Part shown: in pieces, positions 1 to 8,212 of the stretch
How positions within the stretch are numbered: position 1 is the first letter of the stretch
Layout of the letters: each line of letters starts with the position of its first letter
Source of the DNA: Streptomyces spiralis
GTDB lineage: Bacteria; Actinomycetota; Actinomycetes; Streptomycetales; Streptomycetaceae
Length of the DNA: 32,688 nucleotides
Assembly: GCF_014654675.1 (NCBI RefSeq)
Contig: NZ_BNBC01000074.1
Coordinates: 1 to 32,688, forward strand
Direction: 5' to 3'
Translations under genes and position numbers: made by a program
The notes under the pieces: generated by a model
The model's database searches: none
What the model was told of the DNA's origin: nothing
The model's input: only the letters and a program-made list of their open reading frames with translations

Positions 1-163
1 ACTGAGCCAAAGGCGCCCCAGCACCACACCCCAAGGCCGATGCCCGCAGCAACACCCGCTGCCGGCACCGGCCTTCGGCGTGTGCGACGCGGTGCTCGTC
101 GTCGACCGTCGATGCGGCGAACGTACGTCGCCTTCCGTTCCATGATCGTTCAACCAACCGTTC

Positions 164-192
164 CTGACCGCGTCGTGTGCCGTCCCTAGGGT
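164..192 (+). promoter_or_regulatory. Candidate sigma-70 promoter of the ABC operon
   Basis: CTGACC (164-169) and TAGGGT (187-192) are separated by 17 bases and resemble the Streptomyces housekeeping consensus TTGACN/TAGRRT. The predicted start of transcription lies about 20 bases upstream of the ATG at 221. I see no other convincing element in the first 220 bases and no gene that can be supported there. Confidence 0.4.
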
Positions 193-220
193 CCTTGAGG
201 GTTCGAAGGGGAAGGGGCTC

Positions 221-1162
221 ATGGACACACGTCTCGCCATCCGGGCGCGCGGGATCACCAGGTGTTTCGGTGAGGTCGTCGCACTCGACGGCATCGATCT
301 GGATGTGGAGCAGGGGCAGATCCACGGTCTGGTCGGACCGAACGGCGCCGGCAAGACAACGTTGCTCGGCCTCCTGCTGGGCCTGGCCGTCGCCGACAGC
401 GGGAGCCTCGAAATCCTGGGTACGCCGGTCGGGCGGGCGCTCGCCGCTCCCGACGGTGTCGCCGGATTCGTCGACGGACCCGGTCTCTACCCCTCGCTGA
501 CCGCACGGCAGAACCTCGCCGCGCTGGCCGCCTTGCGCGGCCACGGCACGCGGACTGGCGAGATCGACGACGTGCTCGACCAGGTCGGGCTCACCGATGT
601 CGCCGACGACCGGGCCCGCGGCTTCTCCCTGGGCATGCGTCAGCGGCTCGGCCTCGCCGCCGCCCTGCTCACCCGGCCCCGGCTGCTCGTCCTCGACGAA
701 CCCTCCAACGGCCTCGACCCGGCCGGCAAGAAGCACGTCCACGGCGTCCTCACCCGACTCGCGGCAGACGGAACCGGCGTCGTGCTCTCCAGCCACCGCA
801 TGGACGACCTCGAGGCGCTGTGCTCCGAGGTCACCATCATCGCCACCGGACGGATCGTGTTCTCCGGCCCGTTGAGCAAGCTCGCCGCCGAGAACCGCGA
901 ACTCGACTACCGGCTGCGCACCTCCGACCCGGAGGCCGCCCGTCGGCTCGCCGCCGACACGGCCGGGATCCGGATCGCCGACGACGCCGTGGCACGGCGC
1001 GACACCGAGGCGCTCGTCGTGCGCGCGCTGGTGCCCGCCCTCGACGAACTGGTGGTGCGGCTCGTGCGCGGCGGTATCGCGTTGCGCGAGCTCGCACCCG
1101 TGGTCTCGCCGCTCGAGGCGGCGTTCCTCGCCCTCACCGAGCAGCGGGAGGACGCCCGATGA
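221..1162 (+). CDS. ABC transporter ATP-binding protein
   Basis: This is the cytoplasmic ATPase of an ABC-2 type exporter; it hydrolyses ATP to drive the permease encoded next. The 313-residue protein has a Walker A (GPNGAGKTT, about residues 39-47), an ABC signature in the variant form SLGMRQR (about 135), a Walker B (LLVLDEP, about 157), a D-loop (GLDPAG) and the switch histidine (LSSH). About 90 residues follow the nucleotide-binding domain, as in bacitracin/lantibiotic-immunity-like and CcmA-type ATPases. The ATG at 221 follows the purine-rich AAGGGGAAGGGG. The stop overlaps the next start (ATGA), so translation is coupled to the permease. The substrate cannot be told from the sequence. 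Confidence 0.93.
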   Translation: MDTRLAIRARGITRCFGEVVALDGIDLDVEQGQIHGLVGPNGAGKTTLLGLLLGLAVADSGSLEILGTPVGRALAAPDGVAGFVDGPGLYPSLTARQNLAALAALRGHGTRTGEIDDVLDQVGLTDVADDRARGFSLGMRQRLGLAAALLTRPRLLVLDEPSNGLDPAGKKHVHGVLTRLAADGTGVVLSSHRMDDLEALCSEVTIIATGRIVFSGPLSKLAAENRELDYRLRTSDPEAARRLAADTAGIRIADDAVARRDTEALVVRALVPALDELVVRLVRGGIALRELAPVVSPLEAAFLALTEQREDAR

Positions 1163-2526
1163 CCGCGACCGTCGCCGTCGACCACCCTGCCGGCGCCCGC
1201 CCCGTCCGCGTCTCGGTGGCGCGCGGCTACCGCTTCGAACTGGTCAAGCTGGTCTCGCAGTGGCGGATCCGGCTGGCCGTCCTGGCCTGCTGGCTCGCGC
1301 CGGGCCTGTTCGTCGCCGCGGTGAGCCAGCAGAGCACGCTGCCCACGGACACCCTCTTCGGCCGCTGGATGCATGCCACGGGATGGGCCGGACCGCTGGT
1401 GATGCTCGGTTTCGCGGGCACCTGGGCGCTGCCCCTGCTGACCTCACTGGTCGCCGGGGACGTGTTCGCCTCCGAGGACCGGCTGGGCACCTGGCGCCAC
1501 CTGCTCGTGGCGGTCCGCTCCCCCCGGCGGATCTTCGCCGCGAAGGCACTGGCCAGCCTCACCGTCATCCTGCTGCTCGTGGCCGGGCTGGCCTGTTCGA
1601 GCGCGGCCGGCGGGCTGGCGACGGTCGGCAACCGGCCGTTGGTGGGCCTCGACGGCCATCTGCTGACGCCGTCGGACGCCGCGGGGCGGGTCCTGCTCGC
1701 CTGGGTCTGTGTCCTCGCCCCGACCCTGGCCCTCGCCGCGATCGGACTGCTCGGGTCCGTCGTGCTGGGGCGGTCGCCGATGGGACTGCTGCTGCCCGCG
1801 CTCGTCGCGCTGGCGATGCAGCTCGCGCAGATGCTGCCGCTCCCCGTCGCGGTCCGACTCGCCCTGCCCGGCTACGCCTTCATCTCCTGGAACGGCCTGT
1901 TCACCGGCCCGGCGCAGCTCGGCCCGCTGCTGATCGGCATCGCCGTCGGCCTGGTGTGGGCGGTGACCGCGACCGCGCTGGCCTATCTGCTGTTCCTGCG
2001 GCGCGACTTCACCAACCCGACCGACGACGGCTCGGGCCGTCGTGCCGTCACCGCGGCGGTCCTGCCGCTGGCCGGGCTGGTCGCCGCGGGTGTCGCGGTC
2101 GTCGCCGCGTCGACGACGGCCACGGCCACGGGCTCCGGGATCACGCAGGACAAGGTGCAGGGCTCGGTCGCCACGGCGTTCGCCCACCTCTACCGCATGC
2201 AGACCGAGCAGCTCCACCGTCCTGCCGTCACCGAAGCGCAGTTGAGGGCCACGGCGGCGTGCACCAAGGGCAGCGTGAGGGTCGCCGCCGAGGGACCCGG
2301 CAACGACTGGCGCTGCGTCGTCTCCTGGCACCTCCCCGGCGTCGAGGCCACCGGGACGGCCATCTACCAACTCGACGTCACCGCAGACGGGCGGTTCGTG
2401 GCCGACGGCGACGGACCGAAGGAAGTCAACGGCTACTTCCTCGTGCGGACCCCGAACGGGGACGCACCGAACCCACTTTGGCAGTTCGACGGCAACGTCG
2501 AACTTCTTCGCACCTCGAAGGGATGA
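1159..2526 (+). CDS. ABC-2 type transporter permease with extra exported C-terminal domain
   Basis: This 455-residue membrane subunit partners the ATPase just upstream, with which it shares an ATGA overlap. I count about seven hydrophobic spans: near residues 35-55, 75-98, 125-145, 173-200, 205-225, 255-280 and 297-320. The first six form an ordinary ABC-2 permease. The seventh is followed by a hydrophilic domain of about 135 residues, predicted to be outside the cell. It contains two cysteines (ACTKG and WRCVV) that could form a disulfide. That exported domain is unusual for an ABC permease and resembles actinobacterial secreted-protein modules by eye only. The gene ends four bases before the secreted phosphoesterase, implying that the three proteins act together. 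Confidence 0.85.
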   Translation: MTATVAVDHPAGARPVRVSVARGYRFELVKLVSQWRIRLAVLACWLAPGLFVAAVSQQSTLPTDTLFGRWMHATGWAGPLVMLGFAGTWALPLLTSLVAGDVFASEDRLGTWRHLLVAVRSPRRIFAAKALASLTVILLLVAGLACSSAAGGLATVGNRPLVGLDGHLLTPSDAAGRVLLAWVCVLAPTLALAAIGLLGSVVLGRSPMGLLLPALVALAMQLAQMLPLPVAVRLALPGYAFISWNGLFTGPAQLGPLLIGIAVGLVWAVTATALAYLLFLRRDFTNPTDDGSGRRAVTAAVLPLAGLVAAGVAVVAASTTATATGSGITQDKVQGSVATAFAHLYRMQTEQLHRPAVTEAQLRATAACTKGSVRVAAEGPGNDWRCVVSWHLPGVEATGTAIYQLDVTADGRFVADGDGPKEVNGYFLVRTPNGDAPNPLWQFDGNVELLRTSKG

Positions 2527-2530
2527 CTCC

Positions 2531-5278
2531 ATGCAGGTAACACGCCAGCGCCGGACTGTCGGGAGGGACCTCCTCGGCAGACGCATCGGCCGCCGGAGCA
2601 CCCTCACGGCGACCGCCACCGCGGTCGTGCTCGCGGTCACCGCCGGTATCGGTTACGCCCAGACGCGGCAGTTCGGCACCGACCAGGTCGGCCAGAGCAC
2701 CGACCGGGGCCAGGTCGTCTCCAGCGACCAGTACATCGCCCCGTACGGTGACCGCCTCGTCATCGACAACGGCAAGATCATGTCGTCCTCGGTCAGCCCG
2801 GACGGCACCCACCTCGCGGCCTCGGTCACCGACGGCGGCGCCGCCCTGGCCATAGTCGACGTCAAGAGCTGGAAGGTGCAGCAGGTCGTCGGCACCGCCG
2901 CGTCGTCGACCCCGCGCCTGGCCAGCAACTCCGTGGGCCAGGAAGGCCCCACCTACTCCCCCGACGGCAAGCAGCTGTGGCTGGGCCAGACCGATGGTTA
3001 CACCAGGTTCACGGTCAACCCGGACGGCACCGTCACCAACCCGACCTCGATCACCATCCCGGCCGACGGTTCCAAGCACGCGCTGGTCGGCGAGGCGGTG
3101 TTCTCCTCCGACGGCTCCACCGTGTACTCCGCGGTCAACGGCCAGAACCGGGTGGTCGCCATCGACGCGGCGACCGGGGCCGTCAAGCAGAGCTGGGCCG
3201 TGGGCAACGCCCCGCGCGACATGGTCCAGGTCGGCGACAGGCTCTACGTCAGCAACGAGGGCGGCCGTCCGGCCAAGGCCGGCGACACCACCATGAACTC
3301 GTACGGCACCCAGGTGCCGGCCGACCCGAAGACCGGGGCCACCACCACCGGCACGGTCAGCGTCATCGACCTGGCGAACCCGCAGGCCGCGCCGACGAGC
3401 ATCGACGTCGGTCTGCACCCCACCGCCCTGTACGCCAAGGGCAAGGCGCTGTTCGTCACCAACACCGCCACCAACGACGTGTCGGTCATCGACACCGGCA
3501 AGAACAAGGTCGTGCAGACCATCAACACCCAGCCGTGGCCGGAGGCGTCGGTGGGCTACGAGCCCAACGCGGTGACGCTCACCGACGACGGCCGCCTGCT
3601 GGTGACGCTCGGCCGCGCCAACGCCGTCGCCGTCTACCGGTACAAGAGCCCGCAGGAGCCGGTCAGCTACGTCGGCCTGCTCCCGACGGACTACTTCCCC
3701 GCGGAGATCACCACGGTCGGCAAGGAGGTGCTGGTCTCCAACACCCGTGGTGTCGACGCCCGCCGGCCCACCACCAGTGGCGGCCACGGCACCCATGACA
3801 CGACGTCGAGCGTGCAGCGGTTCACGCTGCCGGACGACAGCGTCATCAGGTCCCAGACGGCCAAGGTCTTCCAGCAGAACGGCTGGACCGCCGGCTCGGT
3901 CAAGCTGGCCAAGGGCAGGAGCAAGGCCAAGCCGGTACCGGTCCCGCAGCGGATCGGCGACCCGTCGACGATCAAGCACGTCTTCCTGATCGTCAAGGAG
4001 AACCGGACCTACGACCAGGTCCTCGGCGACGTCCCGCAGGGCAACGGCGACGCGTCGCTGACGCAGTTCGGCGAGAACGTGACGCCGAACCAGCACGCCA
4101 TGGCCAAGCAGTTCGGGCTGTACGACAACACGTACGACATCGGCACGAACTCCGCCGAGGGCCACAACTGGCTGATGCAGGCCGACGACCCGGAGTACAC
4201 CGAGTCCTCCGCCGGTGAGTACGCGCGCAGCTACGACACGGAGAACGACGCTCTCGGCCACCAGAAGTCGGGCTTCATCTGGACCGGTGCGCAGGCGGCC
4301 GGGAAGACCGTGCGGGACTTCGGCGAGTTCCAGTCGCTGGAGACCAAGCCGTCCGGCGCCACCTGGCAGAACCTGTACTGCGACGCCAAGAACATGGCGT
4401 CGACCGGGCAGAAGACCGCCTACCCGATACAGACGGGCTCGGCGATCCCCTCGCTCAACGACGTGTCGGTGCCCGGCTTCCCGATGTTCGACACCAGTGT
4501 CCCGGACGTCTACAAGTACGAGATCTGGAAGCAGGACTTCGAGAAGAACGGTCCGGCGAACCTGAACATGTTCTGGCTCTCCAACGACCACACCGGTGGT
4601 CCGGCGAGCGCGGCGGCTCAGGTGGCGGACAACGACCTCGCGGTCGGCAAGATGGTCGACGAGATCTCCCACAGCAAGTACTGGAAGGACTCGGCGATCT
4701 TCGTCGTCGAGGACGACTCCCAGGCCGGTCTCGACCACGTCGACGGCCACCGTGCCCCGATCCAGATCATCAGCCCCTGGGCCCAGCACGGCACCGTCGA
4801 CAGCCGCTACTACTCGCAGATCACGATGATCCGCACCATCGAGCAGATCCTCGGGATCCACCCGATGAACCAGAAGGACAGCGCGGCCACCCCGATGGCC
4901 GGGGCGTTCACCAGGAAGCCTGACTACACGCCGTTCAAGGCGCTGCCCAACCGGACCTCGCTGACGGACGGTCTGAAGACTCCGCCGTCCTGCGGCGTGG
5001 ACACCCCGGCACCGCAGGACCCCAAGGCGGCGGCCGTGCCGTCGTCGACGGTGCCGGCGGACAAGCAGCAGCTCGCCGCGGAGTGGGACCAGTGGAAGTC
5101 GAAGCAGCGGCTGACCGGGCCGGGCGCCGTGCCGGACTACGCCAACCCGGCGCAGATGAACCACTTCACGTGGTACCAGACGCACAACTGGAAGAAGCCG
5201 TACCCCGGCGAGGACCGGATCTTCGCGCCCAACGACGTGCCGGGCGCCTACATTCCGTCCGCGGAGTCGGACGGCTGA
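2531..5278 (+). CDS. Secreted bifunctional YncE-like beta-propeller / phosphoesterase
   Basis: This is a large exported protein of 915 residues. Residues about 1-38 have arginines followed by a hydrophobic stretch (TAVVLAVTAGIGYAQ), which fits a signal peptide or anchor. Residues about 70-450 carry repeated YncE/NHL-like blades (for example SVIDTGKNKVVQTI and VVAIDAATGAV). From about 484 a phosphoesterase of the phospholipase C/acid phosphatase family begins with the hallmark ENRTYDQVLGD. Later motifs include TNSAEGHNWL and DHVDGHRAP (about 735), which supply metal-binding Asp/His residues. Propeller plus phosphatase in one chain is a known actinobacterial architecture, but substrates are not established. 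It is the third gene of the ABC operon, four bases after the permease, behind an AAGGGA site. Confidence 0.9.
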   Translation: MQVTRQRRTVGRDLLGRRIGRRSTLTATATAVVLAVTAGIGYAQTRQFGTDQVGQSTDRGQVVSSDQYIAPYGDRLVIDNGKIMSSSVSPDGTHLAASVTDGGAALAIVDVKSWKVQQVVGTAASSTPRLASNSVGQEGPTYSPDGKQLWLGQTDGYTRFTVNPDGTVTNPTSITIPADGSKHALVGEAVFSSDGSTVYSAVNGQNRVVAIDAATGAVKQSWAVGNAPRDMVQVGDRLYVSNEGGRPAKAGDTTMNSYGTQVPADPKTGATTTGTVSVIDLANPQAAPTSIDVGLHPTALYAKGKALFVTNTATNDVSVIDTGKNKVVQTINTQPWPEASVGYEPNAVTLTDDGRLLVTLGRANAVAVYRYKSPQEPVSYVGLLPTDYFPAEITTVGKEVLVSNTRGVDARRPTTSGGHGTHDTTSSVQRFTLPDDSVIRSQTAKVFQQNGWTAGSVKLAKGRSKAKPVPVPQRIGDPSTIKHVFLIVKENRTYDQVLGDVPQGNGDASLTQFGENVTPNQHAMAKQFGLYDNTYDIGTNSAEGHNWLMQADDPEYTESSAGEYARSYDTENDALGHQKSGFIWTGAQAAGKTVRDFGEFQSLETKPSGATWQNLYCDAKNMASTGQKTAYPIQTGSAIPSLNDVSVPGFPMFDTSVPDVYKYEIWKQDFEKNGPANLNMFWLSNDHTGGPASAAAQVADNDLAVGKMVDEISHSKYWKDSAIFVVEDDSQAGLDHVDGHRAPIQIISPWAQHGTVDSRYYSQITMIRTIEQILGIHPMNQKDSAATPMAGAFTRKPDYTPFKALPNRTSLTDGLKTPPSCGVDTPAPQDPKAAAVPSSTVPADKQQLAAEWDQWKSKQRLTGPGAVPDYANPAQMNHFTWYQTHNWKKPYPGEDRIFAPNDVPGAYIPSAESDG

Positions 5279-5300
5279 CGTAGGCGCATCGCCTCACGGT

Positions 5301-5339
5301 ACGGGCCCCTGTCCGGCATCACGCCGGTCAGGGGCCCGT
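5301..5339. terminator. Bidirectional terminator hairpin between convergent genes
   Basis: ACGGGCCCCTG and CAGGGGCCCGT form a perfect 11-bp stem. Inside it, after a T/T mismatch, CCGG pairs with CCGG around a 7-base loop. It lies 22 bases after the phosphoesterase stop and also follows the end of the opposite-strand flavodoxin gene, so it can serve both strands. Confidence 0.85.
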
Positions 5340-5371
5340 CCGTCCTGGCCGCCGTCCGCGGCATCCGCCGG

Positions 5372-5824
5372 TCAGGCCATCAGGCCCGCCGCGACGGTCG
5401 CACCCAGTTCCCAGCACGCCTCGGTGTCGCTCTTGTCCGGCTCGCCGGTCACGGTCACCGCGTCCGCCGCTCGCCGCCAGCCCAGGCCGGTCGTGATCGA
5501 CTCGATTCCCCGTACCGCACCCGTCACGTCGTTGCCCCCGTGGACGTAGAAGCCGAACGGCCGGCCGCGTGTGGTGTCCAGGCACGGGTAGTAGATCTGG
5601 TCGAAGAAGTGCTTGAGGGCACCGGACATGTAGCCCAGGTTCGCCGGTGTGCCCAGCAGATAGGCGTCCGCATCCAGTACGTCGGAGGCCGTCGCGGCCA
5701 GCGCGGCCCGCCGCACCACCCGAACGCCCTCGATCTCCGGCGCCGTCGCCCCGGCGACGACGGCCTCGAACAGCGCCTGACAGTTCGGCGACGGCGTATG
5801 GTGCACGATCAGCAAGGTAGACAC
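5372..5824 (-). CDS. Flavodoxin-family / NADPH-dependent FMN reductase-like protein
   Basis: This is a 150-residue cytoplasmic protein of the flavodoxin fold. It opens with a strand and phosphate-binding loop (LLIVHHTPSPN), has the second FMN loop (GTPANLGYMSGALKHFFD, about residues 58-75) and a third loop (YVHGGNDV). These are the three loops that hold FMN in flavodoxin-like and NAD(P)H:quinone oxidoreductases. The gene is monocistronic and converges on the ABC operon across a shared terminator. Its electron donor and acceptor are unknown. Confidence 0.85.
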   Translation of the reverse strand: MSTLLIVHHTPSPNCQALFEAVVAGATAPEIEGVRVVRRAALAATASDVLDADAYLLGTPANLGYMSGALKHFFDQIYYPCLDTTRGRPFGFYVHGGNDVTGAVRGIESITTGLGWRRAADAVTVTGEPDKSDTEACWELGATVAAGLMA

Positions 5825-5921
5825 ACCCCGAACCCTGCCCCGACGCCCCTCACGCCCGCAACATCGCCGTCCGGGCCGGCTGCTCTGTCAGAGGCAGGCT
5901 CTACGGTGCGGCCTGGTCGTT

Positions 5922-5943
5922 CCGGTGGGACCAGCCCCACCGG
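5922..5943 (-). terminator. Terminator hairpin after the racemase-family gene
   Basis: CCGGTGGG and CCCACCGG form a perfect 8-bp stem with a 6-base loop, just beyond the stop of the gene ending at 5951 on the minus strand. There is no T-run, as is usual in Streptomyces. Confidence 0.6.
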
Positions 5944-5950
5944 TTCCGGG

Positions 5951-6688
5951 TCAGTCGGTGGGTGGGCCGCCGTGCCAGGTGGGGAGTGGCTGTTCGCCGA
6001 CGGCCACCTCGTAGGCGGCGCGGGCCAGGAGGCGGGTGGAGTCGAGGGTGGGCAGCGGGGAGATCTCGGGCGTGATCAGGAGCGGGATCTCCGTGCACGC
6101 GAGGGCGACGGCGTCGCATCCCCGCTCGGCCAGCCCGGTGATCACGCGCAGGTACTCCTGGCGCGAGGCCTCGGTGAGCACTCCTCTGACCAGTTCGTCG
6201 AAGATGATGCGGTTGAGCACCTCGCGGTCCTCGGGTTCGGGGAGTTCCATGGCGATCCGGCGCGCGGCGAGCGCACGGGGGTAGACCGGGCCGTCCATGG
6301 TGTACTTCGTGCCGAGTACGGCGACACGCTTGTGGCCGTCCCGGGCGGCCTGGTCGGCGACCACGTCGGCGATGTGCAGGCCCGGCAGGGCGAGATCGGG
6401 GCCGGGGCGCTCCAGGGCCATGTGCGCGGTGTTGTCGGGGCAGGCGAAGAAGGCGGCCCCGGCGCGGGCCAGCCGGTCCACACTGACGGCGAGCGTGCGC
6501 CGTACCGCGTCGTGGTCACCGGAGTCCCAGGCCGCCATGCTGTGGCCGAAGGCGATGTAGTCCAGTGTCACGTCCGGGTGCTCATGGCGGCCCGTCCGCT
6601 TGAACCCCTCCTCGCAGTAGGCCAGGAAGTTGAGCGCCGCGCCTCCCGTGCTGTGCGCCAGGATGCCGAAGTGATGCATGTTCCTCAT
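5951..6688 (-). CDS. Aspartate/glutamate racemase family protein
   Basis: This 245-residue cytoplasmic enzyme belongs to the cofactor-independent Asp/Glu/hydantoin racemase family. Both catalytic cysteines are in place: CPDNTAH (about residue 83) and ACTEIPLL (about 197). The N-terminal HFGILAHSTGGAA matches the substrate-binding glycine-rich turn of aspartate racemases. Family members racemise aspartate, glutamate or related acids; the substrate here cannot be assigned. The start at 6688 has only a weak ribosome site, and the ATG at 6679 (MHHFGIL) is an alternative. The gene lies 64 bases after the sigma factor gene on the same strand. Confidence 0.85.
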   Translation of the reverse strand: MRNMHHFGILAHSTGGAALNFLAYCEEGFKRTGRHEHPDVTLDYIAFGHSMAAWDSGDHDAVRRTLAVSVDRLARAGAAFFACPDNTAHMALERPGPDLALPGLHIADVVADQAARDGHKRVAVLGTKYTMDGPVYPRALAARRIAMELPEPEDREVLNRIIFDELVRGVLTEASRQEYLRVITGLAERGCDAVALACTEIPLLITPEISPLPTLDSTRLLARAAYEVAVGEQPLPTWHGGPPTD

Positions 6689-6752
6689 GGGGCTCGTGTG
6701 AGTCGACGGCCGGTCGTCCGCGGTCGTCCTTGGCCCAGGGAGCGTACTCCCG

Positions 6753-7772
6753 TCAACTCGCCCACGCCTGAAGGCGTTCTCCCGGCTCCTGCTCCCTGAG
6801 CAGGGCGAGGGACTGCTTCTCCAGCTGACGCACTCGCTCGCGGGTCAGGCCGATGTGTTCCGCGACCTCCTTGAGGGTGCGCTGACGCCCGTCGTGGAGG
6901 CCGTAGCGGAGGCTGAGGATGAGCGCCTCGCGTGGCGCCAGGGTGTCCATGGCCTCGCGCAGCTCCTCGGCGAGCGCCTGGTACTCGGCGACTTCCGGGG
7001 CCTGGAGCACCTCGCTGTCGGGGATGAGGTCACCGACCACCGTCTCGCCGGTGTCGTCCACCGGCATGTCCAGACTGATCACCTGCCGGCCGACGCGCCG
7101 CAGCCAGGCGACCCGGTCCTCGGCGACACCGCCGTCCCGGGCGACCTCTTCGACGGTGGGCTCGCGCCCGAGCTGCAGCTGCAGCTTGCGCTCGACCTTG
7201 GCGATCTTGTGCAGTTGCTCCACGACGTGCATCGGCAGCCGCACCGAGCGTGCGTGCGTGGCCAGGCCCCGTTCGATCGCCTGGCGGATCCACCAGGTGG
7301 CGTAGGTGGAGAACTTGAATCCCTTGGTGTGGTCGAACTTCTCCACGGCCCTGATGAGGCCGAGATTGCCCTCCTGAATGACGTCGAGCAGGGGCAGACC
7401 GCGGTGGGCGTGCCGCTTGGCCATGGACACGACGAGCCGGAGGTTGGCCCGCACCATGTGGTCCTTGGCCTCCTGGCCGTCGTGCACCGCGAGCTCCAGC
7501 TCCCGTCGGTGCCGCGGCGCGAGCTCACGCCCGTCGCTCTCGGCCTGCGCCAGTTCCTCCATGGCCTGCACGCCGGCCTCGATGCGCCGCGCCAGCCGTA
7601 CCTCGTCCTCCGCGTCGAGCAGCGGGGTCGCCCCGACCTGCCTCAGGTACTGGCCCAGCAGATCGGGATCCCCGTCCGGCTCGGGCGCCGGATTGTGCCG
7701 CTTCGTGGCGCGGACGGGGGCCTTCCGACCGTCCCGTACGGACGCTGTCGTCTTCTGTGTCGCGGGAGCCAT
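6753..7772 (-). CDS. RNA polymerase sigma factor, RpoD/SigA family (HrdB-like group 2)
   Basis: This 339-residue sigma-70 protein directs RNA polymerase to promoters. Region 1.2 (DLLGQYLRQVGATPLL), the nearly invariant region 2 (NLRLVVSMAKRHAHRG, then GNLGLIRAVEKFD and FSTYATWWIRQAI), region 3, and region 4.2 helix-turn-helix (TLKEVAEHIGLTRERVRQLE) are all visible. It lacks the long acidic N-terminal extension of the principal factor HrdB, so it is likely an HrdA/C/D-type accessory factor. I chose the ATG at 7772 because GAGGAG lies seven bases upstream. The ATG at 7787 is possible, and the frame stays open further upstream only because it runs into the remains of an alpha/beta hydrolase. Confidence 0.9.
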   Translation of the reverse strand: MAPATQKTTASVRDGRKAPVRATKRHNPAPEPDGDPDLLGQYLRQVGATPLLDAEDEVRLARRIEAGVQAMEELAQAESDGRELAPRHRRELELAVHDGQEAKDHMVRANLRLVVSMAKRHAHRGLPLLDVIQEGNLGLIRAVEKFDHTKGFKFSTYATWWIRQAIERGLATHARSVRLPMHVVEQLHKIAKVERKLQLQLGREPTVEEVARDGGVAEDRVAWLRRVGRQVISLDMPVDDTGETVVGDLIPDSEVLQAPEVAEYQALAEELREAMDTLAPREALILSLRYGLHDGRQRTLKEVAEHIGLTRERVRQLEKQSLALLREQEPGERLQAWAS

Positions 7773-7868
7773 GGTCGCGCTCCTCATTTCCTCGCGATTC
7801 CTCGCGTCCAGGATGGCTCGAGTACCCGGCGGTCCGGGGGCCGTGCCGGGCAATGAGTAAAGCAATCG

Positions 7869-8092
7869 TATGGTCTGGTCCAGCGCGAGGAATGCGACGA
7901 TCGCCGTGGTGAGCTCCGGGGCGGCGGCTGCCGTCCAGTGGTCTCCGAACGTCGTCGGCCACGACGTCGGAGGCGTGGGCGGCGGCCTCGTGGGGCTTTG
8001 CGCTCGCGCCGTGACCGCGGAAGTCCGGCATGATCACCCGGTGGCCGCGCGCCGCGATCGCCTCGGCCCGGTCTTGGGGGACATGTGCCGCA
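7869..8092 (-). pseudogene. Alpha/beta hydrolase remnant (internally deleted, frameshifted)
   Basis: Read on the minus strand, 8092-7948 encodes the hydrolase stretch AIAARGHRVIMPDFRGHGAS and continues to DVVADDV. At about 7946 the frame changes directly to GDHWTAAAAPELTTAIVAFL, which is the C-terminal end of such enzymes. The nucleophile elbow, most of the lid and the oxyanion-hole region are missing, so about 150-200 residues have been lost and no activity is possible. The C-terminal piece runs in frame toward the sigma factor gene. No start codon is evident at the 5' end. Confidence 0.7.
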
Positions 8093-8196
8093 GCACAGGC
8101 GGCCCGGCGTCCCCGCGACGGCCTCGCGCCATCGACACAGGTCAGACGGAACTGGCGCCTCCGTTTCAGCTGCCACCGGGCCCATGGACCTGCCGA

Positions 8197-8212
8197 GTTG
8201 GTCTAGGCCAAT
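8197..8212 (+). promoter_or_regulatory. DasR-type (dre-like) operator
   Basis: The core TGGTCTAGGCCA (8199-8210) matches 11 of 12 bases of the known DasR element core TGGTCTAGACCA, extended to TTGG/CCAA arms. It ends immediately before the ATG at 8213 of the polysaccharide deacetylase. DasR is the GntR-family repressor of aminosugar and chitin use in Streptomyces, which fits a carbohydrate deacetylase target. The sequence match is seen; binding is inferred. Confidence 0.5.

Noticed and set aside
2426..5185. 919-codon open frame on the minus strand
   Set aside because: It lies antisense to the propeller-phosphoesterase, has the Arg/Val/Gly-rich composition of a high-GC shadow frame and no recognisable domain.
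6738..6751. Hairpin GGGAG-CGTA-CTCCC after the sigma factor gene as a terminator
   Set aside because: A 5-bp stem overlapping the gene end is too weak to call.
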